From NCBI GenBank assembly GCA_002049455.2, contig KV918872.1, forward strand, positions 158,055 to 222,054: a stretch of 64,000 bases of DNA, in the 5' to 3' direction. The position numbers and the translations under genes were made by a program. This DNA comes from Porphyra umbilicalis. Lineage: Eukaryota > Rhodophyta > Bangiophyceae > Bangiales > Bangiaceae. Shown here in pieces: positions 12,165 through 23,922 of the stretch (position 1 is its first letter; each line of letters starts with the position of its first letter). The notes beneath the pieces are model-generated. The model was not told where the DNA came from. It ran no database searches and saw only the letters and a program-made list of their open reading frames with translations.

Positions 12165-14587
12165 TCAGCGAGCGCGTGCGGGCCATCTCAGTTGAAACCA
12201 GCTGCTTCTCCTCCTCCATCGCCGGTGGCCGTGCTCCTTTAGGTCCTCAAAGCCGGCCGCCGTGCACTTCTGGAGGCGCTCCGCGATGTAGTCCATCTGC
12301 AGCGACAGAGAGCGCACCAATTCCAGCGCGTCGGCCGCGGACCCGGCCGCCACCGCCTCCACTGCCGCCTTTACGTCTGCTGAGAGCTGCGGCAGCACCT
12401 GCTGGACCGCACTTGTGGCGACGTCGCCTGCCGCCTCCAAGGCGCTCCTCATCAGCATGCAGAAGCTGGTAAACTCTTGTTTGGCGAGGAGGGGGTTGGC
12501 GAGGATGGCCGCATCCGCGGGCACGCTCCCCGTCATGATACGGGCCGCCCACGACTGGAAAAAGACGGACCGTTCTATGCGGATGAGATCTAAAAAGTCG
12601 CTCAGCGCCGAGTCGACCGCGTTGGCGTCCGCCGTCATGCGCGCCGCAAGGGCAGCCTCCTCCGTCTCTAGCCAGGTGCAGATTTTGTCTTGCAGCACAA
12701 CCGGCACTGGCACCTCAAACCGCGCTGTCGTCGGTGTGACGCAGTCAATCGGACGCCCCGTTGGCGCCAGCAGCACTCTGAGGTTCGGAATTGGCCCGTC
12801 ATACGCCCCTTCGCCGATGCCCACGTTCCAGCGGCCATGGTCCCGGTTGTCACCGTCTGAGACGCCCCGCTCCTTGGCCATTTGAGCCGCCGCCTTGCGA
12901 CCCAAGTGCGTTTTGGAGGCTCAATCGGAGATTCCTGCCGCCATCATCACCGCCTTGAGGTGAGAGTTGTGGTACTCGTACGACATTGCCTTCAGCGGCC
13001 CGCTTGTCGCGCTGGGCACGACCAGCACGCGGTACCAGCGGCGGAGGCCGTACGTGTTGCCGGCCTCACGGAAATGCCGGGACTGAACGCCAGCGGCCGC
13101 AAGCGCCGCGTCGTCGGGCTTGAAGATCGGGGCAAAGTCGAAAACCGGCTTGGACGAGTCGCCACCGGGGGGGTGAAACATTGCATTCAAAGCATCCGCC
13201 ACCGTTCATAACGGGCAAAGCCACGGTTCCACGTGCGGGAGCGCCCCGAAATTCCGCACGAGTCCCTCGGTCGTCTGGGTGGCAGAAATGTAGCAGCAAA
13301 GGACATCAAGGTCCTTGCCGTTGGCGGAAAATATCCCATCGAAAAGCCGCCGCGCAATGTCGCTCCACGTCGGGCCGCGCACCGTCTCCCCGCGCGCCTC
13401 CAACGCGTCCTGTAGGATCCACTGGGCGTTCAGACGAAGGTACGCGTTGAGCTGCAGCTCTGTCGTCTGCCCCAGCAGCATGCCCTTGGATGTCAGTGCC
13501 CGCTGTTGGTCGGTCACTGACACGTTGCGCTTGCCAATAGCCTTGGCCACCCCAGCAGCGCTCTGCTGCAGGATGCCGTCGCGCTTGCGACGGTCCAGGA
13601 TGGCCTTGGCGGGCCGATAGCTGCCCGCCGACGGGAAGTCGTCCATGCACCAGCGCTTGCAGCAGACGCACTTGGCTTTGTGCCACAACAGGTTGAACAG
13701 CTTGGACACCTTTGAGAGCGCGCTGAGGTCGTTTTGCAGCACCCTTTGGCCGACCAGCCGTCCGACGGGAACGTTCTCGCCGGGGTGGGGAGTATTTGGA
13801 TCAGAGGCATTGCGGGGGGCCGTTATGTGGGCAGGAAGGCGCACGTCGTGAGCCGGGGGGGGTGGCGGACCACCAGTGGTACCATGCGCTGGGTAGCAGC
13901 GGGGAGGAGGAGGTAGCTCATTGAACGCGCTCAAGGGGTGGCGGGCAGCGGCCGGCGCGGTCGAATTGGCAGATGCAGGCGCCGCCCCGATCGCCGATAA
14001 GGCCCCGTTGCGAGCGCCCCCAAAATCTTCACCGAGTGCAGCGGGATGGCAGAGGCACCCAAAAAACCTGCCGGTTGGCGGGGGAGGTGGTTGGCTGCCG
14101 AGGTTGGTCGCCGACCTGGGGCGCTCGGGGGGGTACCAGCGGCCCTCCGCTGACATTTGGGGGCCGCCGGCCGCTCCGGGCAGTCCTCCTCCGAGGTGTC
14201 GGAGCCATTGCCGCTTCTGTCCGACCCACTGTCTTCTTCGGAGTGGTCGCGCCGACCGCGGCCCCGCGGCGCCGGCAGGCGGTCGCCGCCAGTCTTGTCT
14301 GCGCGGGGGCGAAGGGGGCGTCGCTTCGGCAAGGGGAGGCGCCGTTTGGCCCCCTCCCCAAGGAACTGAAAGACCACATGCCGGCTCAGCGGCATCAGAC
14401 CCAGAGTGCCCTCCATAAAGTCGTTTCCCCACGCACAGAAGCGCTTGATGCACCCCTCATACGTGCATATGGTCTTCTTGCTGCCCTTGTGCGTGGCGCT
14501 GTGCGTGTGCCGCTGCACGTCACTGCACGTTGCGCTCCGGGCCACCTCCGACAGATGGTGGTTGTTTTGGCCGACAAGATGCACCAC
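12165..14587 (-). pseudogene. Crypton-type tyrosine recombinase (Ndc10/GCR1-like fold), broken
   Basis: Read on the minus strand, this is the recombinase of a Crypton, a DNA transposon that moves by a tyrosine recombinase rather than a DDE transposase. The N-terminal core-binding segment lies near 14380-14510 (TYEGCIKRFCAWGNDF). After a frameshift in a Pro/Arg-rich linker (somewhere in 13930-14380), one frame carries the catalytic half: the first Arg in EARGETVRGPTW (13392-13394), MSYEYHNSHLK, HxxR in KTHLGRK (His 12906-12908, Arg 12897-12899), HGRW (12828-12839) and Tyr in GAYDGP (12801-12803). The C-terminal part (FFQSWAARIM, PLLAKQEFTSFC) matches my memory of the domain after the catalytic Tyr in this family. 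Two in-frame TGA codons (13206-13208 and 12921-12923) break it. All catalytic positions I can place are still present, so decay may be recent. Confidence 0.72.
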
Positions 14588-15091
14588 CTAGCGCGCTACC
14601 GCGCGCACAGTGCCGACGTCCATTCCCAGAACTCGGCGGTGATTGGCTAGGACGACCAGGCTGTCGTAGGCCTGCCGGTCGGCCCGAACCACGGCCTGTG
14701 TGCGTTGGTCGGCCGCTTGTGCCGCCTCTGCCGCCGCCGCCGCGCGGGCTGCCTGCGCAGGGGTGTGACAGGCGCTCCGTCCCCTACCCGATTGCAATCC
14801 ACCCATCTGGATTACCGGTGCGGCGTCATCTGGCATCCCGAGGATCAGGCGCGCCACCAGGTTGATCTCTTTGTAGGCCGGGTTGCTGTATTGAAAGACA
14901 AAGCTCCCCGCTGACACCTCCGCCATGACGTCGCCCATGGGGGTGATGTGCAGTTGAGCGACCGGCGGGACCACCAACTCGGGCACAACCGCTCGTGCAG
15001 TAGCCGCCGAGCCAGGTGGAAGGGGGGGGGAAAGCGCCTGCGCTGGCTCAGCCGCCCGTACACGTGGGTATGGCGTACTTTCTGCTTCCAT
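14588..15091 (-). pseudogene. ORF upstream of, and in frame with, the Crypton N-terminus
   Basis: On the minus strand an ATG at 15091-15089 opens a 167-residue frame that ends at TAG (14588-14590). The same frame continues into the recombinase N-terminal segment, so this could be the N-terminal extension of the Crypton protein cut by a stop, or a separate small protein. It contains a compact non-repetitive stretch (LHITPMGDVMAEVSAG, FQYSNPAYKEINLVARL) and an Ala/Gln-rich helix-like region. I recognise no family. Confidence 0.35.
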
Positions 15092-16893
15092 GCGGCCACC
15101 CGTTGCCCCACCCGGTTCGTGCAAGGGCCTCGACCGAACACCCGTTCTTCCACCGACCCGGGCCGGCACCGGCCGGGCAGCGCTGCTCGAGCGGGACGCG
15201 CCGCCGCCCGCCAAACCGGACTCCCGTGGAGCCGCCAGAAGGGAGGGGCCTGGAAAGGAGAGGCCGCGTGGTAGGCTGTCCCGTAAATGCAGGGGAGGGG
15301 CGCTCGCCACAGTTGGACGAGGCCCGCCTGACTGGCAGTCGCCAGAGCGGCGCCCGTCTCGCGCCGCCATACGAAGCGTCGGTGGGGTGGTGCCGAGGGG
15401 ACAAAGGAACGAGGGCGCAGAAAATGAGGGGAGGGCGGGCGAGAGAGGCACTAGACGAGAGGATGCGGGCGGGGGGGAGGAGGGGGGAGAGGGAGGCTGG
15501 CCGTCCCGTCCGCCCGAGCGGTCTGAGCACGCGCCCGTCACACGGTGCGTGCTGCCCAGACCATCAGACGGAAGTCAAGGAGGTGGGCAGGCCCCGGCGA
15601 GCACCCGCTGCCGTGCGCGCTGGTGCGGGTCGCGGCTCTCCGTCCATGCTTTTGGACGGCAGACGGAGCCGAGCCGACGTAACCGGGACGTGAGGGGTGG
15701 CGTGCAGCCAGAAAATAGATTCCGCTGTGGGGGAACGGCTGGGTGGCGGCGGTCCCTTTCCGCCCACTCTGCGTACGGACAGCTCGAGGTGGCGAGCACA
15801 GGTGCGGCGCTCGCCCGGGTCGTTGCGGTCGCAGCGAGCGCGAGCGCGCGCTCGGGCCTGTGTCGGCCGGGGGCTCCGCCGGTATATTGGACCTCGGCTG
15901 GCACACTGTTTCGGGCGTGGAATAAGTCAACCTCGCTGGACGCCTACAGGGAATCACATATTTGCCACCCCACCCGAGACCCCCTTAGGCGAGTGCGCCC
16001 CGGACCGCCCACATCTGCGCCCCCTTCAAGCCTCCGCCAGGCCCGATCCGCCGATCCGCCTGGGTGCTCAAGTCCGCCAGAACTGCTATACCTGCGCTCC
16101 ATTATGTGCGCTCCGTTTATATGTCACGTGCTGTATAACTGGGCGGATCGCGATCAAAAAAGTCCACGAGAACCATCGACGGATCTGGCGATCGTCTGCT
16201 GGAATGCAACCCGGAGTTGCGAAATTAGAAAAGTGACGAATTTGTGGCACACTGCACCACCCCCAGTTCAGGGCGGTCTTCTGGAATGAAATTTATCATG
16301 GATTCCTTGAAAACATGTACAGTGAACCCCCTCCGCATGCACAATCCGGAGGCGCTTCACTTTTCCGATCCACCGTCGTCCAAGCGTATCGATGAAAGAC
16401 GTACACACGCGCCCTTCCCCCCTCTACCCTGTTGGAGCTCTATTCTCCTATACAAGTGCTTCACCTCTGCTCCCCTCGCCCCTGCTGTGCTTCTTTTGTG
16501 GTTTTTTGGTCTTTCCGGCCGATGGAGAACAGCATGGAGCCTGTTGAGTGTGCCTTCATGAGGTCTGGTTGGCACTCCCACAGTTGAGGCAGAGTGAGGC
16601 CCGTTCGCAGACTAGCATAATGCTGGTTCGCATAAACATAACGCCACCCTGACTGGTCAATCACGGACCAGGCGTTTTATGAGGTTTGACAAGCCCAACT
16701 CTGCGCTCATTTGGTCAACCGATTACATAAGCAAAATGTACTGGCGTCTGTTCGGGTGTCCGGTCGGACGACCCAACACCCGTCTTCGGCTGGCACTGAC
16801 CTCACCGCGTCATCACACCGCTCCCCGCACCGACTACTCAACCAAACCACCACCCTCATCGTTGCTGTGCCACACTCCCATTTGTTTCAGCAT
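15092..16893. other. No gene recognised
   Basis: GC-rich, polypurine-biased sequence with G-runs at 15410-15500, then more balanced sequence after about 15900. Several ORFs overlap in different frames and none shows a domain. Confidence 0.5.
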
Positions 16894-17017
16894 GGCCTCA
16901 CGAGTCACTGTTAATCACCTCATGGAGGAGCTGCGGCGCCGAGGCCTGTCAATTTATGACAACAAGAACGCGTTGTTGAAGCGCTATCGTGCGAACGGCG
17001 TCTCGTGGAAGGGTTGA
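16894..17017 (+). CDS. Short SAP-like motif ORF fragment
   Basis: An ATG at 16894 opens 40 codons to TGA at 17015-17017, within a longer frame open from 16679. The segment VTVNHLMEELRRRGLSIYD followed by NKNALLKRY resembles the SAP DNA-binding helix-hinge-helix (Leu-rich helix, RGL, then Asn/Gly-Lys-x-x-Leu). It stops abruptly where the Harbinger-like fragment on the other strand begins, so it is probably a truncated exon or transposon piece. The match is short and made by eye. Confidence 0.28.
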
Positions 17018-17456
17018 CCGCATCTAGCAAGTCCCACAACGCACGGTAGACGGTAGCAGAGTGAACTTTTAGGGCGGCGCCGATGTCAATGTAGCTCCCG
17101 CCGCCAAAGTGTCGAAGCGCAATCACGGTCCGCACATCGGCTGGCACGCCGAGCCGAGAAAGGCGCGGCCGCTAAACGTCAACAAGGTCACAAAAAGCGC
17201 CAAGGGGCATACACATAGCTCGATAAAACTTGCGTCCGTACCTTGCTTGTACACCATTGAAAGAGGCACGGGCAGGAATGTGGTACCGGGGAGGGGGAAA
17301 AAAGCCTCTCTGGGCATACACGGCGTCTCCAACTGTGGTGAAAACCCGACCATGGCACAGGACGGAGACAGGGTCCCTGGGAACAACCCGCCTCACGCGT
17401 GAGAAATCTGTAGGGTGGGTGAGAGCACGTGCGCGGGCCGAGAACGTGGGCTTCAT
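16920..17456 (-). pseudogene. PIF/Harbinger-like transposase N-terminal fragment
   Basis: On the minus strand one frame, cut once by TAG at 17172-17174, reads FYRAMCMPLGAFCDLVDV, then RPRLSRLGVPADVRTVIALR and GGGSYIDIGAALKVHSATVY. This is the pattern of the helix-turn-helix region ahead of the DDE domain in Harbinger-type transposases (a conserved Leu-rich helix, then R-I-A-L-R, G-S-Y-x-D-I, S-x-x-T-V/F-Y). The DDE catalytic domain is not found downstream. The fragment is about 170 residues against roughly 350-400 for a whole transposase. Confidence 0.45.
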
Positions 17457-20400
17457 GCGCAGAGGGATGTCGACGTTGCGTGAAGGTAAGGCCGGTCTAT
17501 TTTCTTTGATATTTGAATGGTGTATTCTTCACGAGCGCTGACCGGGCCCGCATGTTTCTTTCGCAGCGTTACGGGCGTTACACCGGCGTTATGCAAAGCG
17601 AAGTTAGAGTCTGCGAACGGCCCTGAGGCGATGTGAGTTACTGGGATCTGAGTGCATTAGCGTGATCGGCGCACGACGGCGGTCGGATAGACCCCGCAAG
17701 TCCCTTTTTCTTTCTTGTTGTGCCGCAAACGTTGCCCCGACAGTCGTACAGGCCATGTCTAACGTCCGCGGCTTCTGTTTCTTTGCGTTTCTGCACCGCA
17801 CGTATGAATGCAATGCGTCGGCTGAGTTGTTTGCATCAGTAAAAGAGATCACCAATCCCTCCACGGGAAAGCCTGTTGCATTTGTATGCAACGGGTGGTC
17901 CCACGCCTTCCGTTTCCCCTCAAGTGCCACCGACGCCTACCCAGCAAGCATCTCGCACCACCCTCTCGAACTCGCCGCCCATAGCGTCGCAGTACGCTGC
18001 GCAAGAGGAAGCGCAGACCACCCTTGGCGTGCACGCAAGTGGTGTGCTTCTGGGGTCGTGCAGCTGCTGCGTCCCGGCTGTCCGCCGCAAGCCGACAGCA
18101 GTTTGCGTACTTCGGGATTGCAAGTCGCTCTTGCACAAGGAGGGTACCATGGGTTCCATCACCTACGTACCGAGCCAGACAGCGATGTCGTGGCTGTGGT
18201 CGAGAGCTGACTCGACCAATGAGGCCGCGGCAAAGCCGAACGAGCGGCGCAAAGTGTGTGTCGCGTGTCGATCGAAAGCTGACCGGAGCCGAAGGGGCGT
18301 CTACGCCGCCCGTCTCCGCCCGATCGCCCAATGAAGGAGCTCTCGGGTTGAACCTGCCGTCGGCCGAGGCCGTATCCGTCCAAGACTCGTCTATTGCACC
18401 GTCAAGGAATTGGGCACCGGCCGCAGCGGCCGACGAGCCAGCACAGGCGGCTGCTCTTGCGTCGTGTTCCCAATCTCCAACAGCCGCGCTGGAGACGATC
18501 GTCGGCGGTCCTGCCTACGTGCTTGGGTGGTTACTTTGTGGTGATTCGAGAGCGACATTTTGTGGCGACTCAGCTGGTGCGCGGCCTACAGCTTGGAATG
18601 GCAGGTCGGCGATCTGGCCACACAATCAAGTTCTGGGGGCAGGCCCGGTACACGACCAAGACAATGATTATGATGTGGATGCGGCCAAGTTCCATAAAAA
18701 GTGTGCACTGAAAGACAACTTATTGACATGTATGGGAATGGTCACGCTCGGAAGCTCCTCAGACCACATCACTGTCAGCAAGAGAGCCTGAGGCGGACAT
18801 CGGCCTCGTCTTCGCGGCCGTCTTCGATCCAGATGCAAGGCTTTGTGCGCATCGCCAGCAGTCTTGCCTGTGAACTTGGCCTCTGATTGACAGGTTCCGC
18901 ACTGCGGTGTCAGTCCTAGAGACCTTGACGCGGAGGGTGTTGCTGCCCTGGGACAATGTGTCCTTTAACGAATTTCATTGGATAAGAGCCGTGACCGCAT
19001 TGTGCTGCTCGTGCAGCTTTGTTTTTCCAGCAGTATGATTGGTTGGCGGTGGCTTGGTCCCACAGGAATTCCCCGAGATCTCTTTGCGGGGGTGCGGGAG
19101 AGGCTCCAACCGCCGCCGCCGCCGGCCGCGAAAGGCACAAAAGGCGGCCGGTTCTCATCCCCCGCCACCGCCGACCGCACGTTGGCCCCAACTCCAGTAG
19201 CGGTATGGGCGGAGGCGGCTGTGTTGGTGGTCGCTGTGGCTTCGCCTGGGGCGGCGGCGGCCGGGGGAAGGGGGGGGGGGCACGCCTAAAGGTCGATTCC
19301 ACTCAGTAAAGCGCATGAGCGCGACTCATATTGGCGCGCACAGAACTCGGCAATGATACGAGCCTTGGCGCTTCACATGGACGCATCCTGGAGCCTACTT
19401 CATCAGATTTTTTATGACACACGTTCAGGCGGCTACGACCATAGGCTTGATAGACAGAGGTTTTTCTTTGCATCCCACGGTTGTCTCGAACGCCTTTTTG
19501 TGGAATAAATGGCCCGCTGATGACGCTGCAGGCGGTAACTCGACGTGGCTAGGCAGTAAAATGCGTGTCCTCGGTGGTGCGGTGAAGTCTGCACGACATT
19601 TGTGGCCGTTGGTCACATGGGCGGTGGTGGTGGGGGGCAGGTGATGCTCGTAGCAGGCCGAGAGAATGTGCATTTCCATGGGTTGCCAGATCGGATCAAT
19701 CTCTGTCTTGCATCAGAAATTGGTGAGAGCCAGTTCCGGATCGGCAGAGATGAAGAAAACGGCGCAATTCTGGAGGGACAGAGAAACACCGAGGTGTATC
19801 TCAGCGCTACAAGATCCTTTGAGTGCCTCTTTTTTTTTCCTTGAGTACCCGTGCCACGGAGACCAGTTTCGTTCAGTTCTCGTGGTTAAAACATTTCTCG
19901 AGCAGCAGGGAAATCCCTTTTCTCATGCGCCTAAATGCATGGAATAAACCTTTAGTCAAGACCGCCTTCAGCGGCTCTTTTGGATTTCAGGGCCCAGGAA
20001 GCCACCTGATTGGATTGGTCCAACCATTTTGGCTTTCTATTGGCGGTTGCGGTGGCCGGCAGTGGGGTTGGAAAACATAGCACTTACTGCCTCCACGTCC
20101 TCAGTTTTTCCTGCGGAAGTGGATATGGGCCAATCAGCGCATGACACCTACCCAACAGGCGAGATGCCTCTGAGTCCACTCCCAGTGTGAAGGCAAGTCT
20201 CTGGTCTGTCTTTGGCACTCATGCGCATGAGATGACATCAGACGAGCCCAGTTCGAAGAAAATGCGGTTTACTGCCCGAGCCGATAGCGGTCGGATGGGA
20301 TCTCTTCATACCATTGGGTTCAACTCAGAGCGCTGATCACAATAATGTCAAAAACATACGGTCCACCCAAGACTATCAACAAATGAACCCAGAGTATTCG

Positions 20401-20480
20401 GGTTGCCTTCGTTCACGGCAGAGCCCTTGTTGTCCGGTCCTGCAGACCGCACATCATGGTTGTATGAACCCCCTCCTTCA
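17457..20480. other. No gene recognised
   Basis: A less GC-rich tract. Short ORFs at 17604-18791 on both strands overlap one another and carry no motif I can name; the best, 18024-18791 plus strand, has an acidic patch near its end but no domain. 19300-20480 contains no ORF worth keeping. Confidence 0.45.
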
Positions 20481-21843
20481 CAATATAGTTGTTGACGTCC
20501 AGGGCCGGCCCTCAAGGTGCTTGGAAACATAAGGGGCGAAAGGACAGGCGGCAGGATGGCGGCACAGCGATCGAGAGCACAGTGCGGGATTATCCGGCGA
20601 CGGGCGGACGTGGCGGCGAGGAAGACGGGCTGCCAAATCGCCGCTCCGACACGAGAGTGTCGATCAGAGACACTGGAGGCCACACCAGAATTGCGGCGCG
20701 TTCAGGCACCTTCTGTAATGGCAGCTTGCTTTTCAAATCCAACAGAGCCACCTTGACAAGGCGTGAAGGCACGGGCGGCGGGGCGAAGGCAGTAGCAGCC
20801 GCTGACGGCTGCGGTAACGGCGGCGGCGAGCGGGCACCCACGGGGGCGGCGGTGGCGCCCGGCAGTCGCCCTCTGCCGGCCGCCTGGGCGCTCTCTCCGT
20901 GCCTCCCCTGTCCCACGACGTCCTTCCCCCGGCGAGCGCCCCCGACACGCTCTTCGCGTCGCTCTCCGAATTGGCCAGACGTTGCCTGTCGGGGCTGGCC
21001 ACGGTGCCGCTCTCGCCGCTCCCATCCCCGCCGCGCCCGTCGCCGTCGCTGTCGCCGCCGTCGCCGCCGCTGTTGTCTGGCGCGGCGCGCCGCCCCGCCG
21101 GCGGCAGCGCCGACGGATGCTTCCGCAGCCTTGCCGTGCTCCCGTCCACCGCGGGGGCGGCCACGGCGCCGCAGGCAGTCACGTCGACCCGCGACGCCCG
21201 GCGGCAGCGGCCTGAGGGAGGCGAGGCGGCCCCCTTGCCTCCCGCGGCGGCGCGCAGATGGCACGCACCTCCCTCGTCCGCCGCCGCAGCAGACGGCGGC
21301 GGCTGCGGGAAGACGCCGTCGAGCGAGCTCCACAGGCTCCCTCCCCACCTGCGCTTGCCGGCGTTTGCGGCGCCTTCCGCCGCGATGGGCCACAAAGCCT
21401 CCGCGCCGAGTCGCCGCGGCAGCGTTGACGCGGGGCCCCGGCCGCGCGCGGGTCGGCCACGCGGTGACGCGACCGCCGCCGACGGGCGGCGCGAGCGGCC
21501 GGGGCCGTCGCTGTTGCCCCGCCGGCGACCGCCGTCGGCGCCGACGGCAGACGCGCCCGCCGCGGCAGACGCGGCAGAGGCACCGCCGGCGCTTGCGGGC
21601 GCCGCCGCGCCCGCGGCCGACTCGCCGGCCGCGACGCCGCCGCCGCCGAAGGCCACCGCGGTGTCGCCCGAAGGTTCGGCGGCGCGAGCGGGGAGGCGGG
21701 CCGCACCGGCAAGCTCCCGCCGCGCGTGCCCGCGGGTGATCGTGGCTGCCGCCGCCAGGCGAAGTGAGGCGTCCGCACCGGCGGTGGTGGGCGGCGGTGG
21801 CAGCGGCTTTGGCGCGGCAACCGACGGTGGCGGCGGCGGCGGC
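20481..21843. other. GC-rich low-complexity block
   Basis: From about 20760 to 21840 the sequence is dominated by GCC/GCG/CGG words and is open on both strands over more than 1 kb. All predicted products are Ala/Pro/Arg/Gly-rich. It ends exactly at the LTR of copia element C (21844). Confidence 0.55.
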
Positions 21844-22261
21844 TGTTGAAACGCAGTGGGGATAGGGGTTGGGGGACCTTAGTGAAGTGGTTGAGTGGCT
21901 TGAGCTTGTGTGTGTGTGTGCGAACGCGCTTTGTTGGTTTTCCTCAGGTTCGCCCGCCTCTCCCAACCGAGAGCACCTCTCAAATAGTCCCCACCGGCCC
22001 AAGTGCTCCCTCCTCTCGCGCCCACACCGACGCCCACGCCCTCGCACCAAATCAAATCACTCCCCAAATCAAAAGCCACTACAGCAAAGCGAAGATCAAA
22101 TCCAAAACATGCCAAAAGTAACGCCCCAAGATCACCCAACACGGATGTGTGCAACATGACCACGTCTTGCAAATGTACCATATGGGGTACCATAAGGGTC
22201 ACCTACCATCATTCATCCGCGAACCGCCAGTGAAGTCGGCGACGAGCATCACAGTCCAACA
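21844..22261 (-). repeat. 3' LTR of copia C
   Basis: It matches the solo LTR at 44749-45166 (opposite orientation) closely and 25455-25870 more loosely. It contains a CA/GT-rich run (near 21909-21920) that the other copies share. On the minus strand the purine-rich tract just before it (complement of about 22262-22275) is the likely polypurine tract. Confidence 0.9.
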
Positions 22262-22296
22262 CTCCTTCTTGCTTGTTGCCACGGTGGTTCTTGTAT

Positions 22297-23532
22297 TCAG
22301 CAAAGCCCCATGGCCTCGACATGCTTGTCGTGCTTGGTCTTGCCGAGCTGCTTCGTCATCGGGTCCGCCACCATGTCTTCAGTTGCACAATGCTCCAGTA
22401 TCACCTTGACCGTCGTGATGGCCTCGCGCACGAAGTGGTATCGAATGTCAATGTGCTTGGTGCGCTTGTGCTCGACGGGGTTCTTGGCGAAGTCAATGCA
22501 CCCGCTGTTGTCGACCTTGATGTTGATCGGCCCGCCCGAGATCGCTGTTTGCAGCCCTTGAGATGCCACGCTTTGCACGAGCTTGTTGAGCCAAGCAGCT
22601 TTCTTGCTGGCCTCACATAGAGCCATGTTTTCAGCTTCCATCGTCGACAGCCCCACCGTCTTCTGCAACTTAGAACCCCAGCTGACGGCTGCTCCGCCAA
22701 AAATAAAGGTGAAGCCGGTCGTAGAACGTCGCTTCTCCTCGAGACCCGCCCAGTCGGCATCACTAAAGCCTTGTAGAACACAGGAAGAGCTCTTGTCGAA
22801 GACCAGCCCCTTGTCCATCGAACCTTTCACATACCGTAGAAAGCGATTGATCGCCGCCCAATGCTCCTTGCCGTAGCACGATTCTTGCCCTTGAACGACT
22901 TGCACGTACGTCGTGGGCGCGTCGTGAGCAGCCAGGCTCACCGGGCGCCAGTACTCGACAGGTGGTCGCCGCGCTCTGCCGCTCCGACGCAGTGTGTCTT
23001 GAGAGCCGCCACTACCTTGATTGTCGTCCGCGGACTTGTCAGATCCATTGTCTTGCTTGTCGTCCTTGTCGTCATTGTCCGCATTCACGTCTTCGCCGTC
23101 GCTTGCAGAACGCAAGCCCGTCTCGACTTCGACAACTTTTTCTTCGGGAAGCTCCTCCGCCATTTCTGCGACATCTCTTACGTTCGTCTTGGCGAACACA
23201 ACGCTGCGTGCCTTGACGACCTTGCCGTCGTCAAGGATGACCTTGTACGCCTTGCTGCCGTCGGGATAGCCTACGAAGACGCCCTTCGCAGCCTTGTCGC
23301 TAAACGTGCCGTCGATATGACTCTGGTGCAGCACCACCCAGCATGTCGACCCAAACACCTGCATGTGGCTGACGTTGGGCTTATTCCCGGTCCACAGCTC
23401 AAAAGGCGTCTTGCCGACGGGAAGCGCCCGGCTGGTGACGCGGTTCTCGATGTACACCGCCGTTTTGATGGCATCCGCCCAAAGATCCTGATCGACGTCC
23501 TTATGTCGCATCATGGTGCGAGCCATCTCCAA
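22297..23532 (-). pseudogene. pol: Integrase C-terminus fused to RNase H, copia C
   Basis: This minus-strand frame of 411 codons begins in the integrase core (LEMARTMMRH), passes the integrase tail (VFGSTCWVVLHQSHIDG, GVFVGYPDGSKAYKV), an acidic linker and the RT-leading segment (DAPTTYVQVVQGQES). It then jumps directly, near 22875, to KEHWAAINRFLRYVKGS, which lies between RT and RNase H in intact copia elements. The whole RT core, including any DD box, is absent, yet the frame is kept. RNase H follows (FSDADWAGLEEKRRSTTGF, STMEAENMALCEASK, TKHIDIRYHFVRE). It could not reverse-transcribe on its own. Confidence 0.88.
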
Positions 23533-23568
23533 GAGTACTCGGTTGAACCGCTCAGCAACCCCGTTCTT

Positions 23569-23913
23569 CTACGGCATGTCGGGCACCGTGGTCTGGTGCG
23601 TCGTACCGTTCTCATCGTGAAGGGCCTTGAATGCGTTCGACACGTACTCGCCGCCATTTTCGGATCGCGGGATCTTGATCTTGGTTCCCGTGTGCAGCTG
23701 GGCCAAGGTCAGCCACTTCTTGTTATCAGAAAACAGAAGGCTCTTCTTCTTCAGGAAGACCACGTCAGTCCAGCGGTAGAAGGCTTCGGTGAAGGTGCCG
23801 AAGTAGAGCGCACGGCCACGTGACGGCTCCGACATTGGCCCGCCCAGGTCCGAGTGCACGAGCTGCAGGCGCTTAGTCACTAGACCTCCTTCTGCTTTAG
23901 GCATAGGCGTCAT
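23569..23913 (-). pseudogene. pol: Integrase core fragment of copia C between two stops
   Basis: Same frame as its neighbours. It carries the first catalytic Asp (LVHSDLGGPM) and the ENGGEYVSNAF region of the integrase core. It is bounded by TGA at 23923-23925 (normally Gly in CVYGK) and TAG at 23569-23571 (normally Gln in QNGVAER). Both look like single-base nonsense changes. Confidence 0.85.
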
Positions 23914-23922
23914 AGACGCCTT

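Noticed and set aside
20489-22050. 416-codon plus-strand and 486-codon minus-strand ORFs
   Set aside because: Both strands are open at once in GCC/GGC-rich sequence, the products are low-complexity, and the minus-strand ORF starts inside the copia C LTR.
22861-23823. 320-codon plus-strand ORF
   Set aside because: Complement of the copia C integrase region.
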